64,000 nucleotides of DNA, taken from Photobacterium sp. JCM 19050 (GTDB taxonomy: Bacteria > Pseudomonadota > Gammaproteobacteria > Enterobacterales > Vibrionaceae). This document shows, one piece after another, positions 1 through 10,403 of the stretch. The notes under the pieces are model-generated. The model made no database searches. It had not been told where the DNA came from and was given only the letters and a program-made list of their open reading frames with translations. The position numbers and the translations under genes are program-made. Positions within the stretch are counted from its first letter, which is position 1, and every line of letters starts with the position of its first letter. The stretch covers positions 1-64,000 of the forward strand of contig BAXG01000019.1 of NCBI GenBank assembly GCA_001310455.1, read 5' to 3'.

Positions 1-61
1 CGATCGTGTTCCTTCCTAGTTACCAATCACCCTCTCATGGGAGAGCGTATTGAAGTCGCAT

Positions 62-88
62 TTTGCGCCAGCTTTAAAACTGGCGCAA
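62..88 (-). other. Hairpin downstream of fusA
   Basis: Inverted repeat GCGCCAG/CTGGCGC with a loop of eight bases, just after the restored fusA stop. No T-run follows on the minus strand, so it is probably an intercistronic mRNA hairpin rather than a terminator. An AGGAAGG ribosome-binding-like sequence near the window edge suggests another gene, usually tuf in this operon, starts just outside. Confidence 0.45.
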
Positions 89-96
89 GGGTTACA

Positions 97-2201
97 TTAC
101 TCGCCGGTGCTACGCTCGGCGACAATACGGTCAGCAATGTTCTTTGGCACTTCTGCATACTCGCTGAATTCCATTGAGTATGAAGCACGGCCTGAGTCGC
201 TGAACGCAGGTCTGTGGCATAACCGAACATTTCAGACAGCGGCACTTTAGAACGGATGATTTTCAGACCAGCTGGTCCCTCATCCATACCTTCAATCATG
301 CCGCGGCGGCGGTTCAGGTCGCCTACAACGTCACCCATGAAATCTTCAGGAGTGGTGACTTCAACTTTCATCAATGGTTCCAGAATAACCGGGCTTGCTT
401 GTAACGCACCCTTTCTGAACGCCATTGAACCCGCGATCTTAAACGCCATTTCTGACGAGTCAACATCGTGGTATGAACCGTCGAACAGAGTTGCTTTAAC
501 ATCCAGCACAGGATACCCGGCCAGAACACCGTTATTCATCTGCTCTTCGATACCTTTGGCCACTGAACTGATGTACTCTTTCGGTACAGCGCCGCCAACA
601 ACTTCGTCAACAAAGACAAAGCCTTCGCCCGGCTCAGATGGCGCAAGCTTCAGCCATACGTGACCATATTGACCACGACCACCTGACTGACGCACAAACT
701 TGCCTTCAACCTCTGTCGCACCACGAATAGTTTCACGGTAAGCAACCTGAGGTTTACCGACGTTACACTCAACACTGAACTCGCGACGCATACGGTCTAC
801 GATGATGTCCAGGTGGAGCTCACCCATACCAGAAATCAACGTCTGGCCGGATTCGTCGTCGGTTTCTACGCGGAATGATGGATCTTCTGCAGCCAGTTTA
901 CCCAGCGCGATACCCATCTTCTCCTGGTCGGCCTTTGAACGAGGCTCAACCGCGATCTGAATAACCGGCTCTGGGAAGTCCATACGCTCCAGGATAACCT
1001 TGGCGTTTGGATCACACAGTGTGTCACCGGTAGTCACTTCTTTCAGACCGATAGCCGCGGCGATGTCACCCGCGCGAACTTCTTTGATTTCTTCGCGTTT
1101 GTTCGAGTGCATCTGAACGATACGACCGAAACGCTCGCGCTTCTCCTTCACAGAGTTGTAAACAGTGTCACCTGAATTTACAACGCCAGAGTAAACGCGC
1201 ATGAATGTCAGCGTACCCACGAATGGGTCGGTCGCGATCTTGAATGCCAGTGCTGCAAATGGTTCATCATCATCAGCGTGGCGTTCAATTTCGTTATCTC
1301 TTTCGTCAACACCTTTGATCGCTTTCACGTCAGTTGGTGCTGGCAAGAATTCAATTACTGCATCGAGTACTGCCTGAACGCCTTTGTTCTTGAATGCTGA
1401 ACCACAGCAAGCCAGAACAATTTCGTTAGCCAGTGTACGCTGACGAAGTGCAGCTTTAATTTCTTCTTCGCTCAGCTCACCTTCTTCAAGGTACTTATCC
1501 ATCAGCTCTTCAGATGCTTCAGCAGCCGCTTCCACCAGGTTCTGGCGGTACTCTTCTGCTTTATCCATCATCTCAGCCGGGATGTCCTCGTAAGTGAAGG
1601 TCATGCCCTGGTCGTCTTCATTCCAGTTGATCGCCTTCATTTTGATAAGGTCGATAACACCGCGGAACTGATCTTCAGCACCGATGTTCAGCTGGATTGG
1701 CACAGGGTTAGCGCCCAGGCGGTTTTTGATCTGGTCAATAACACGCTCGAAGTCTGCACCGGCACGGTCCATCTTGTTGACGAACACCATGCGAGGAACT
1801 TCGTACTTGTCAGCCTGACGCCATACGGTTTCTGACTGAGGCTCAACACCAGACGAACCACAGAATACAACCACAGCGCCGTCAAGTACGCGCAGTGAAC
1901 GTTCTACTTCAATCGTGAAGTCAACGTGTCCTGGGGTGTCGATGATGTTAATGCGGTGCTCAGGATACTGAGCTTCCATACCACGCCAGAATGTGGTGGT
2001 AGCCGCAGAGGTGATAGTAATACCACGTTCCTGCTCCTGCTCCATCCAGTCCATGGTAGCTGCGCCATCATGAACCTCACCAATTTTGTGGGAGAGACCG
2101 GTATAGAACAGAATACGCTCAGTAGTAGTGGTTTTACCGGCGTCTACGTGAGCACAGATACCGATATTACGGTAGCGCTCGATAGGAGTTTTACGAGCCA
2201 C
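97..2201 (-). CDS. fusA: Elongation factor G (one frameshift near the C-terminus)
   Basis: Translational GTPase that drives translocation and, with RRF, ribosome recycling in the cytoplasm. The N-terminal G domain shows the P-loop AHVDAGKTT (about residues 17-25), the G3 motif DTPGH and the G4 motif NKMD, followed by the usual domains II-V. The start is GTG, with AGAGGA upstream. The reading frame is lost around position 191: after DLRSATQ the protein becomes nonsense, but restoring one C on the plus strand gives the standard ending GRASYSMEF...ERSTGE and a stop at 97. It is the third gene of the str operon after rpsL and rpsG. The break hits an essential, highly conserved protein and looks like a base-calling error. 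Confidence 0.96.
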
Positions 2202-2241
2202 AGTATTATCCTCTTACTAAGGGTATCCTTAGAATGCGGGC

Positions 2242-2267
2242 AAGGCGCAGCCCGAGGGCCGCGCCTT
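2242..2267 (-). other. Strong hairpin in the rpsG-fusA gap
   Basis: Nearly perfect stem AAGGCGC/GCGCCTT with an inner GCCC/GGGC helix, lying between the rpsG stop and the fusA start. No T-run follows in the direction of transcription, so it should not terminate. It may stabilise or process the operon mRNA (inference). Confidence 0.5.
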
Positions 2268-2276
2268 TTGTTGGTA

Positions 2277-2774
<498 letters not shown>

Positions 2775-2838
2775 TTATCCAAAACAATTTTGAAATAACG
2801 ATTAGCTTTGATGCTTGGCCTTACTTAACGGATTTCCA

Positions 2839-3231
<393 letters not shown>

Positions 3232-3262
3232 CTATACTTACGTACAAGTGTGAAAAATCTAC

Positions 3263-3279
3263 CCTCAGAAAAACTGAGG
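3263..3279 (-). other. Leader hairpin of the str operon
   Basis: Perfect CCTCAG/CTGAGG stem with a five-base loop, lying between the promoter and rpsL. On the transcribed strand it is followed after a few bases by TTTTT, so it could act as an attenuator-like element or simply fold the 5' leader. Confidence 0.5.
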
Positions 3280-3286
3280 ACGCGAA

Positions 3287-3315
3287 ATTGTAGATGTCGC
3301 ACTTAAGGGTGTCAA
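3287..3315 (-). promoter_or_regulatory. Sigma-70 promoter of rpsL-rpsG-fusA
   Basis: On the minus strand a perfect -35 box TTGACA (3310-3315) is separated by exactly 17 bases from TACAAT (3287-3292), five of six matches to the -10 consensus. It lies about 75 bases upstream of the rpsL start, as expected for a strong ribosomal-protein promoter. Confidence 0.85.
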
Positions 3316-3387
3316 GATTTATACAACCCAGATAATTATGATCGGGATTTCATGCTGATATCGTCTTAATATGAAGGAATGGACGGT

Positions 3388-3678
3388 TTACCACTTCATC
3401 TGGGTTGAATGGGCTTCGGTCAACAAAACAAAGCCCGAGAAATCAATAACCTTTATTGAAGGCTCAATTCGACTTTCTACTCCCCTCGCCCGCAAATCCT
3501 CCTGCAAAACGAAGCATTCAGCACCACAACTTTCCAATGTTGCTTGCCATTTTGTCCCGCTGAGTGCAGCCATTACCGCATCTTCTGTCAGCAAAACAGC
3601 ATCACCTGGTGTGGTGTAATCAACGCACAGTGAGAGGGAATCTGTTGCAAAGGGGGATTGGCTGACCACATGTAACAT
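3388..3678 (-). CDS. tusB: Sulfur relay protein TusB (DsrH family)
   Basis: Subunit of the cytoplasmic TusBCD complex, which takes persulfide sulfur from TusA and passes it to TusE for 2-thiolation of tRNA wobble uridine. This 96-residue protein begins MLHVVSQSPF and has the small DsrH fold length. It is the last gene of the tusD-tusC-tusB run, 12 bases after tusC, and lies upstream of rpsL as in E. coli. No terminator is visible before the str promoter. Confidence 0.9.
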   Translation of the reverse strand: MLHVVSQSPFATDSLSLCVDYTTPGDAVLLTEDAVMAALSGTKWQATLESCGAECFVLQEDLRARGVESRIEPSIKVIDFSGFVLLTEAHSTQMKW

Positions 3679-3690
3679 CGCTGAGCTCCT

Positions 3691-4050
3691 TTAAAACCGC
3701 ATCAGGCGGTCACATTGTGCCATTTTTTCTGCCAGATCCGGCTTGGACAGGCATTCAGCATCAATGACCAAATCGGCACCGGCTACACCGCGCGCCGTCA
3801 AATCATCTTCGCTGATATAGACGTCTTCCACATCGCACAGCGAAAGCATTTTGAACGTGGAGATATAATCGCGGCTGAGCACCGTTTCCGGGGATTGCCC
3901 GGACAGCAATTGCATAACCCCGTCCCCAAGGAAGAACAGGGCGATGTTTTCCGAGTAGTTGGAAACGGCCAACACGGCGTCTAACGCTTCGCGACCCGAT
4001 GCTGAGCCATGAGGCGCAGATGTAAAAACAAAACCTAAGCGTTTCATCAC
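3691..4050 (-). CDS. tusC: Sulfur relay protein TusC (DsrF family)
   Basis: Second subunit of the TusBCD sulfurtransferase of tRNA thiolation. The complete 119-residue protein begins MMKRLGFVFTSAPHGSASGREALDA; the APHG-x(4)-REALDA region is typical of DsrF-like proteins. It lies six bases after tusD and 12 before tusB, consistent with one transcript and coupled translation. Confidence 0.92.
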   Translation of the reverse strand: MMKRLGFVFTSAPHGSASGREALDAVLAVSNYSENIALFFLGDGVMQLLSGQSPETVLSRDYISTFKMLSLCDVEDVYISEDDLTARGVAGADLVIDAECLSKPDLAEKMAQCDRLMRF

Positions 4051-4056
4051 GACCCC

Positions 4057-4476
4057 TTAAAACTGGATAACCCGGTCGGCAGTCAGCAGTGACTCTGCCA
4101 ACGCCCCCAACCCGGCTTGTTCGTAACCGTCTGCCAGGTTGTTTGCCGCAAGGCCGTGAAGCTTGGCTTCCTGTTCACCCACCATTCCACGGCGAAGGGC
4201 CGCAGCAACACAGGTAGTGAGCTCGCACCCGGATTGTTCGGACAGTGACTGCCAGCCTTTTACCAAGTCAAATTCGTCATTGGCCGGTACGGTAAGCGCG
4301 TTGGCGTTAGAAACACCATCCTGATAGAAAAACACCCGGCTGAGAGTGTGCCCTCTTGCAACAAGCGCACGGGCAAATAACAGCGCACTTCGTGCAGCCT
4401 GGCTGCCATAAACCGGGCCACTGACGACCAACACATAGTTCAGTGGGTTTTCAATGGCCGGCGTTAACTCACTCAC
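4057..4476 (-). CDS. tusD: Sulfurtransferase TusD (DsrE family)
   Basis: Catalytic subunit of TusBCD. It carries the persulfide cysteine in the conserved [11 protein letters not shown] segment and the DsrE-type core [15 protein letters not shown]. The assigned start is GTG, giving 139 residues against 128 in E. coli, so about ten N-terminal residues precede the conserved region. The GTG overlaps the stop of the upstream regulator gene by four bases (GTGA), indicating translational coupling. Confidence 0.92.
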   Translation of the reverse strand: MSELTPAIENPLNYVLVVSGPVYGSQAARSALLFARALVARGHTLSRVFFYQDGVSNANALTVPANDEFDLVKGWQSLSEQSGCELTTCVAAALRRGMVGEQEAKLHGLAANNLADGYEQAGLGALAESLLTADRVIQF

Positions 4477-5201
4477 CCTTCTGCTTCCTCGGTTTTTCGC
4501 TGACGGATATAGAGATATACCGTGTGTTTGGAAATATTGAGGCGGTCCGCCACCCGGTTAATCGCGTCTTTGATATCGAAAATGCCTTTGTCATAGAGTT
4601 CCATGACTATCTGGCGGTTCTTGGTGTTGTTAGAGACGGATTTGTCCGCATTGATTTCCTCAATGGTCCGCTCCACCGTCTGGTCCACCAGCTCTTCAAC
4701 ATCACTGGCGAAGTTGACTGCAGAGGCCGCCGTTTTGGCATCCTCTGTTGGCATAAAGGCCTGCAACACCTGAGAGAATGGCGCATCCAGATTGATGTTG
4801 ATGCAAAGAAGGCCAATGATGCGCTTGTCACCGTTCCGGATAGCCACCGTAATCGACTTCATCAGGGTGCCACCCTTGGCGCGGGTAAAATAGGCTCGGG
4901 AGAAGTTTCGTTCTGAACCTTCTATATCCCGCAGCATACGCAACGCCAGATCCGTGATCGGCGAGCCGATTTTACGCCCGGTATTCTCTCCGTTGGCAAT
5001 GCGGATGGCAGATTTATTCAGGTCATCCAGCGAGTGCAGCACAATTTCACAGTGCTGGCCAATCAGCTCAGCAAGGCCATCTACAACGGCTTCGTATGAT
5101 TTGAGGATGACATAGTCGTGTTCATTGAACGGCTCGCTTTCGAGCAGTTCACTCTCAACCATGACCTCATTATTAAAGTTTCCTGTAGCTACCACTGACA
5201 T
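4473..5201 (-). CDS. yheO: YheO-family PAS/helix-turn-helix regulator
   Basis: Predicted DNA-binding regulator upstream of tusDCB, as in E. coli. The 242-residue protein has an N-terminal YheO-like PAS domain (about residues 28-140, with [17 protein letters not shown]) and a C-terminal helix-turn-helix (about residues 195-235, with [20 protein letters not shown]). The ligand and targets are not known to me. Its stop overlaps the tusD start, so it probably heads the tus transcript. An inverted repeat lies 17 bases upstream and could be its operator. Confidence 0.85.
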   Translation of the reverse strand: MSVVATGNFNNEVMVESELLESEPFNEHDYVILKSYEAVVDGLAELIGQHCEIVLHSLDDLNKSAIRIANGENTGRKIGSPITDLALRMLRDIEGSERNFSRAYFTRAKGGTLMKSITVAIRNGDKRIIGLLCININLDAPFSQVLQAFMPTEDAKTAASAVNFASDVEELVDQTVERTIEEINADKSVSNNTKNRQIVMELYDKGIFDIKDAINRVADRLNISKHTVYLYIRQRKTEEAEG

Positions 5202-5217
5202 AACCCTTTGTCATTTA

Positions 5218-5231
5218 TGCAGATGTCTGCA
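5218..5231. promoter_or_regulatory. Inverted repeat upstream of yheO, candidate operator
   Basis: TGCAGA-TG-TCTGCA, two perfect six-base arms separated by two bases, just upstream of the yheO start. The position fits autoregulation, but no known consensus is matched, so the function is inferred. Confidence 0.35.
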
Positions 5232-5274
5232 CAACTTTAACTTCTTCTTCGCCTAGTTTATCAGATTGTGCTCA

Positions 5275-5308
5275 GAAAAAAGAAAGCCCCGGCAAAAAGC
5301 CAGGGCTT
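5275..5308 (-). terminator. Intrinsic terminator of fkpA
   Basis: On the minus strand a GC-rich stem AAGCCCTGGC/GCCGGGGCTT with a T5 loop is followed by TTCTTTTTT. It lies 28 bases after the fkpA stop. Confidence 0.9.
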
Positions 5309-5335
5309 AATTATATGGGGTTGTCCGGTAAGTGC

Positions 5336-6159
5336 TTACTGGCTCTTCTGCTCTTCAGCTTTTGGCGCAGCGTCTACAGCCGGAGCATCCGCTTTTTTGA
5401 TCTCTTTCAGTTCCACTTCAAACTTCAGGGTAGAGTTTGGCGGAATTGAACCCGCACCCTGGGCACCGTATGCCAGGTCTGCCGGGATCACAAAGGTGAA
5501 CTTCGAGCCCACAGGCATCAGTTGAACACCTTCAGTCCAACCCGGGATAACCCGGTTCAGCGGGAAGGTTGCCGGCTGGCCGCGGTCGTAAGAGCTGTCG
5601 AACTTGGTGCCGTCAATCAGGGTACCGCTGTAATCAACCACGACGGTATCGGTCGCCTTAGGCTTAGGGCCGTCGCCCATACGGTCGACTTTGTACATCA
5701 GGCCAGAGTCAGTGGTGACAACGCCTTTCTCTTTGGCAAACTTGGCGCGGAATTCCTCACCGGCTTTCACTGCTGCTTCTGCTTCTTTCTTCTGTTGCTC
5801 GGCAACCAGTTTAGTTACACGGGCATCCAGTTCCTGCAGCACTTGCTGGGTTTGCTCCTGGGTCAGGCGCGGCTTACCGTTGAAAACATCTTCCACACCG
5901 GCAATCACCATTTCTTTGTTCAGGTTCAGGCCGATTTTAGCCTGCTGATCCAGGTTAGTGTTGAGGTATTGGGCCAGTGATGCACCAATGGCGTATGCGG
6001 CTTTGTCATCTTCAGAAGCAAATGCCTGCTGAGCGTCAGCTGGGCTGGTTGCTCGGCCGCCACTGCTGACGCTATCGGGGCTTTTGCCTCTTCCTGGTTA
6101 CAGCCTACTGCCAGTGCGACAGTAGCAGCCAGGAAAGAGAGTTTGATTACAGATTTCAT
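5336..6159 (-). CDS. fkpA: FKBP-type peptidyl-prolyl isomerase FkpA (frameshifted)
   Basis: Envelope chaperone and proline isomerase. The restored 274-residue protein has an N-terminal signal, a helical dimerisation domain (about residues 35-140, charged and Lys/Glu rich) and a C-terminal FKBP domain with YSGTLIDGTKFDSSYDRG, VIPGWTEG and AYGAQGAGSIPPNSTL. The N-terminus MKSVIKLSFLAATVALAVGC ends in a lipobox (LAVG-C) with Asn at +2, suggesting an outer-membrane lipoprotein, whereas E. coli FkpA is soluble in the periplasm. One missing C near 6050 breaks the frame after EQPA and leaves the rest of the gene without a start. Divergent from the WD40 lipoprotein gene. Confidence 0.93.
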
Positions 6160-6275
6160 TCGTGACTCCGTTTCTGCGGTTTTCCGAGCTGCCTGCTTTC
6201 GTATCGGTTGATGCGAAAGCAGGCACGAATCAATATACTGACTGTTATGGCCCCAACTGATTGATTGCAAGCGTG

Positions 6276-7250
6276 ATGACCCGAAGAGCTCAATATTTTT
6301 TCGTCATTTTGACATTGATGACGCTCAGCGCCTGTTTCTGGACAGGTGATGAGGCCCAGCGCTGGACGATCCACCGGAGGGGCAACCAGCTTCAGCCTCA
6401 GCCGTGACGGCCGCTTTGCCCTGTTAAGTGCAAAGGAAACCGGCATCTTTCTCTGGGACTTGCAACAGAACCAGCAGCTTGCCGACTTCGGGCAACAAGA
6501 CCCAGATGCCAGCGCTGTGAATGTAAGCCGGATCTCTGACAACAACCGTTACGCCATTACAGCAACATCTCAAAATTTTGCCGTCTGGGATCTGGCCTAC
6601 GGCAAGGCAGAAGGCCTTTGGTCTATCTCTGACGGGGTTATCCGGGATGCGGCACTCAGTAACAACGGTCAGCAAGTGGTGCTGGCGTTATCAAACGGCA
6701 AGGCCCTGTTTGTTGACTTGGGCAGCGGCCGGCGCCTGGAGTTCCTTGCCCACCGTGAAAAAGTGAATACGGTAGATATATCCGCCAATGGCAGGTTCGT
6801 GATATCCGGGGGAAATGACTACAACGCCTATCTCTGGGATACCGACTCCGGCCAGATAATTTATGACTTCCCACTCGATGCCAGGGTCACCCGGGTTGTC
6901 CTGCAGCGGGAAGCAAAGTATGCCTTTACTTCTGACGGCGGAAACATGGCCGCAATCTGGGATTTAAAAACCGGTGAAAAAGTCAGTGAGCTTAAGTCCA
7001 TCATGCGCCAGCAAATTTATTCCTCAGCCCGGTTCTCTGATGACGGTTCACGCCTGGCCACCGGCTCCCCATCACGCCGGGTGGAATTGTGGGATACGGC
7101 GACCGGAGAGAACATCGGCCGCTGGCAGGCCAAAGCCCAGCCGGACACCCGGCCACCCAGTGCGGTAGTTTACGATGTTGCTATTGATCCGACTGGCAGG
7201 GTAATCTCTGGCACCTCCGCCGGCATCGCGCAGGCGTGGATAGCCAATAA
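6276..7250 (+). CDS. WD40-repeat lipoprotein (frameshifted)
   Basis: Reconstructed lipoprotein of about 325 residues. The ATG at 6276 opens a signal sequence MTRRAQYFFVILTLMTLSAC with lipobox LSAC, which joins the repeats after two missing bases near 6374-6382. It is then built of WD40 blades, seen as recurring LWD or VWD or IWD ends (IFLWDLQQ, FAVWDLAYG, AYLWDTDSG, AAIWDLKTG, VELWDTATG). A third missing base near 7240 (TGG to TGGG) brings a TAA into frame at 7248, leaving room for the ribosome-binding site of slyX. Without the repairs it appears fused to SlyX. It probably forms a membrane-anchored beta-propeller scaffold; its partners are unknown. The location between fkpA and slyX/slyD suggests a link to envelope folding (inference). 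Confidence 0.82.
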
Positions 7251-7260
7251 GAGAGACACG

Positions 7261-7482
7261 ATGACTGACAATGAAAAGCGGGATCTGCATGTGCAGGATT
7301 TGGAGTGCCGGCTGGCATTTCAGGAACAAGCCATTGAAGAACTCAATGATGCCCTCAGTGAGCAGCAGATGATGATCAGTAAGATGCAGACGCAAATCAC
7401 CTACCTGGTGTCAAAGATTAAGGCGATGGAGCCATCCAATATCGCGTCTATGTCCGAAGAGACGCCACCACCGCACTACTGA
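7261..7482 (+). CDS. slyX: SlyX family protein
   Basis: Small coiled-coil protein of 73 residues (E. coli SlyX has 72), beginning MTDNEKRDLHVQDLECRLAF and ending with the typical proline/histidine tail TPPPHY. Heptad-like leucine and isoleucine spacing over residues 8-55 predicts a single helix pair. The molecular role of SlyX is unknown; it is found beside slyD across gammaproteobacteria. GAGAGA at 7251-7256 is a good ribosome-binding site. As read, it is in frame with the WD40 gene upstream, but this is best explained by a lost base. Confidence 0.88.
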   Translation: MTDNEKRDLHVQDLECRLAFQEQAIEELNDALSEQQMMISKMQTQITYLVSKIKAMEPSNIASMSEETPPPHY

Positions 7483-7639
7483 TTTGGTCGTGTTTACCGT
7501 TCGGCGGTCAGTGCCTCATCTGCAAAGATGGTACCCCGGCGCTGCCCGTCAGCCCCAACTTCTGCACGCTACATCTCGCGGTTGGTCATAGCTAAGTGAG
7601 TATTCCCCACTAAGCCTTCCCCGTCTGTTTCCAAGCCAT

Positions 7640-7664
7640 AAAAAAGGAGCCCTCAGGCCCCTTC
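7640..7664 (-). terminator. Intrinsic terminator of slyD
   Basis: Minus-strand stem AAGGGGCC/GGGCTCCTT with one mismatch and a short loop, followed by six T residues, 15 bases after the slyD stop. Confidence 0.8.
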
Positions 7665-7679
7665 TGTACACGCAGATGA

Positions 7680-8263
7680 TTAGTGGCTGCAACCACAACC
7701 ACCGTTGCCGCCACCGCAGCACTCGTGGTCATCATCGTGGCCATGACCGCCACAACATTCATGGTCGTCATCATGTCCGTGGCCACCGCAGCAACCGCCG
7801 CCCTGGTGAATATGACCGTGAGCCACTTCTTCTTCCGTTGCTTCACGGATAGCCATCACTTCCACGTCGAAGGTCAGAGTCTGGCCAGCCAGCATGTGGT
7901 TCGCATCAACACTACTTCGTCACCGTCAACTTCGGTGATTTCAACAGGGATTGGACCCTGGTCTGTATCAGCCAGGAATCGCATACCAACGGTGATTTCG
8001 TCAACGCCCTGGAACAGGTTCGCAGGAACGCGCTGCACCAGGTTGTCATCGTATTCGCCGTATGCTTCTTCAGGAGCCACGGTTACTGAGAACGCGTCAC
8101 CGGCTTCGTGGCCTTCCAGTGCCTTTTCCAGGCCATCGATCAGGTTCTTGTGGCCGTGCAGGTACTGCAGCGGTGCTTCCTTGCTGGAAGAATCAACCAG
8201 TGCACCGTCTTCAGTTTTTACCTGGTACGCCAGGCTAACCACGAGGTCTTTTGCAATTTTCAT
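7680..8263 (-). CDS. slyD: FKBP-type isomerase and metallochaperone SlyD (frameshifted)
   Basis: Cytoplasmic proline isomerase/chaperone that also supplies nickel to hydrogenase maturation and binds other metals. The restored protein is 194 residues (E. coli 196): FKBP domain with inserted flap ([50 protein letters not shown]), then a His/Cys/Asp-rich metal tail. The tail contains two copies of [12 protein letters not shown] followed by [13 protein letters not shown]. One missing G near 7904 (GTAGTG to GTAGTGG) breaks the frame after EVDGDEVV. Start chosen at MKIAK, the family start. Confidence 0.93.
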
Positions 8264-8361
8264 CGTCACTCCGAAACAAAGTGTGTAATTTCCGCGCGCA
8301 TCATACCCAAAACCCGGTTGCGCCGTCATCTACTGTTTGAATACGACAAAAGCGCCAGGTT

Positions 8362-8559
8362 TCAGTCTGGCTTAAAGACCCCGATGATTCCCTCACTGCT
8401 GTGCTCACTTTTTTCCATTGATTTAGGCACTCTTTCATCTTTGTGGCCACAATGGACACATTCGACTTTCTCGATATTATTTTCTTCCCACCAGCGCATT
8501 CCGTCCTGCTCTTTGCAGACCGGGCAGGCTGCACCGGCAATAAAGCGTTTCCTTACCAT
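8362..8559 (-). CDS. yheV: YheV family zinc-ribbon protein
   Basis: Complete 65-residue protein beginning MVRKRFIAGAACPVCKEQD. Two CxxC knuckles (CPVC and CVHC) predict one bound zinc. The sequence follows E. coli YheV through to the end IIGVFKPD. The function is unknown. It lies 22 bases after the kefB stop, as in E. coli (kefG-kefB-yheV), so it probably shares that transcript. Confidence 0.92.
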   Translation of the reverse strand: MVRKRFIAGAACPVCKEQDGMRWWEENNIEKVECVHCGHKDERVPKSMEKSEHSSEGIIGVFKPD

Positions 8560-8581
8560 GAGTCATCCAATATCTGTTAAA

Positions 8582-10403
8582 TCAGGATTCATTCCACTTG
8601 TCGTGGCGTTCGGTATCAACCTGCATTTCGCGGTCAAAAATCTCTTCCAGCTCTTTGCGGGCTTCTTTTGCCCGGGACAGTGCAGCGACATCATCACTGT
8701 GCTGCGGCAACATTTCATGCAGCATCGCCATATCCAGTTTTCGGAAATAAGCTTCTGCCTCTGAGCTTTGTACGGATGCATGCCAAGACTGATCAGTGCC
8801 TGACGGCCAAGATCCAGCGCACTGAAGAACGTTTCGCGGGAAAACACGTCGACACCGTGGCTCATCAGCTCATGCGCCTCGACCCGGCCCCGAGCACGGG
8901 CCAGCAGTTTCAGGTGTGGGAAGTGGCTCTTACAGAGCTCAACAATTTCTATCACCTCTTCCGGCGAATGAGAGCAAATGACAATCGCTTCCGCTTTCTC
9001 GGCTCCGGCTGCCCTTAATAGGTCCAGCTGGGTGGCATCCCCATAGTAAACCTCATAACCGAACCGGCGCAGCAGGGAGATTTGGGAAGGATCGCGCTCA
9101 AGCACCGTGACCCCGATTTTGTTAGCGAACAACAACCGGCCAACCACCTGCCCAAAGCGCCCGAACCCGGCAATAATCACCCGGGAGTCCATTTCCTCGA
9201 AGGCATCCGGCGCATGGTTTTCCTGGGTTGGCTCGTTGAAAAAGCGTTGGTACCAGCGTTTTTGCATGGTCACCATCACCGGGGTCAGCATCATGGACAC
9301 ACTCACCACCACCAGAAGGAAAGCATTCAGCTCCGGACTGAGCAGCCCCTCTCCGCGAGCAGCGGTAAAGAGGACAAACGCGAATTCCCCGCCTTGGCCC
9401 AGGATAGCGGCCAACTGGCTGCGGGACTTGGCGGAAAGCTTAAAAAGCCGCGCCAGCAGGTAGAGAATGCCACCCTTTAGCAGGATAAGACCGGCCACCG
9501 CAGCCAGAATTTCCAGCGGATACTGGATAAGCAGCCCAATATCGACACCCATGCCGACGGCGATAAAGAAAAGCCCCAGCAGCAGCCCCTTGAAAGGGTC
9601 GATTGCGATTTCCAGCTCATGCCGGTATTCACTTTCCGCCAGCAGCACCCCGGCAAGGAAGGTGCCGAGCGCCATGGATAACCCGAGGCTTTGCATTCCA
9701 AGGGCAATACCAATCACTAACAGCAAGGCGGCAACGTTAAACAGCTCCCTGACGCCACTCATCACGACCCAGCGGAAAAGCGGGCGCAGCAGATAATGGC
9801 CCCCCAAAAGAAGGGCAACAATCGCCCCCAGCATGATCACTACATCCAGCCAGCTCCCGGCTCCGCCACCGGCAAGGGCCGGGATAACAGCCAGCATCGG
9901 GATAACGGCGATATCCTGGAACAGCAGCACCGCAAAGCCGTTTTGCCCGGCTTCTGAACGGGAAAGTCCCTGCTCCTCAATCACCCGAAGGGCAATAGCA
10001 GTGGAAGAAAGCGCCAGCGCCATACCGATCACCAGCGCATCCCGGTTCCCTACTCCGAGGTAAAGACAAATACCGAATATAGCCAGCGCAGTGACCCCGA
10101 CCTGGCTGCCGCCAAGCCCAAGAATCGGCTTTCGCATCTTCACCAGTTTTTTCGGGTTCAGTTCAAGACCAATCAGGAACAGCAGCAGGACGACACCAAA
10201 CTCGGAAAATGAAGGATAGATGCAACATCGGTAAAAAGCCCCAGTCCCCAGGGGCCGATGGCAATACCGGCTAACAGATAACCCAGCACCGACCCAAGGC
10301 CGAGCCGCTGGGCAAAAGGCACTGCCACCACGGCAGCAGCAAGGAAAATAATCGCGGCTCCCAGAAAACTGTGTTCAACGAATGCGGTTGTCGCAGGCTC
10401 CAT
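8582..10403 (-). CDS. kefB: Glutathione-gated K+/H+ antiporter KefB (frameshifted)
   Basis: Inner-membrane CPA2-family potassium efflux protein, closed by glutathione and opened by its adducts to acidify the cytoplasm during electrophile stress. The restored protein has about 607 residues (E. coli 601): about twelve membrane segments ([42 protein letters not shown]), then a cytosolic TrkA-N/Rossmann domain ([17 protein letters not shown]). Two missing bases: one T near 10205 in FSEFGVV, one G near 8765 before EAYFRKLDM, restoring the end RHDKWNES. The start ATG at 10403 lies within the end of kefG. Confidence 0.92.

Noticed and set aside
50..663. Plus-strand frames opposite fusA, and many similar antisense frames throughout
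   Set aside because: They are shadows of strongly coding minus-strand genes, with biased composition and no ribosome-binding sites.
6276..7482. Apparent fusion of a WD40 protein to SlyX
   Set aside because: One lost base near 7240 explains it: restoring TGGG gives a TAA at 7248, directly before a ribosome-binding site and the normal 73-residue SlyX start.
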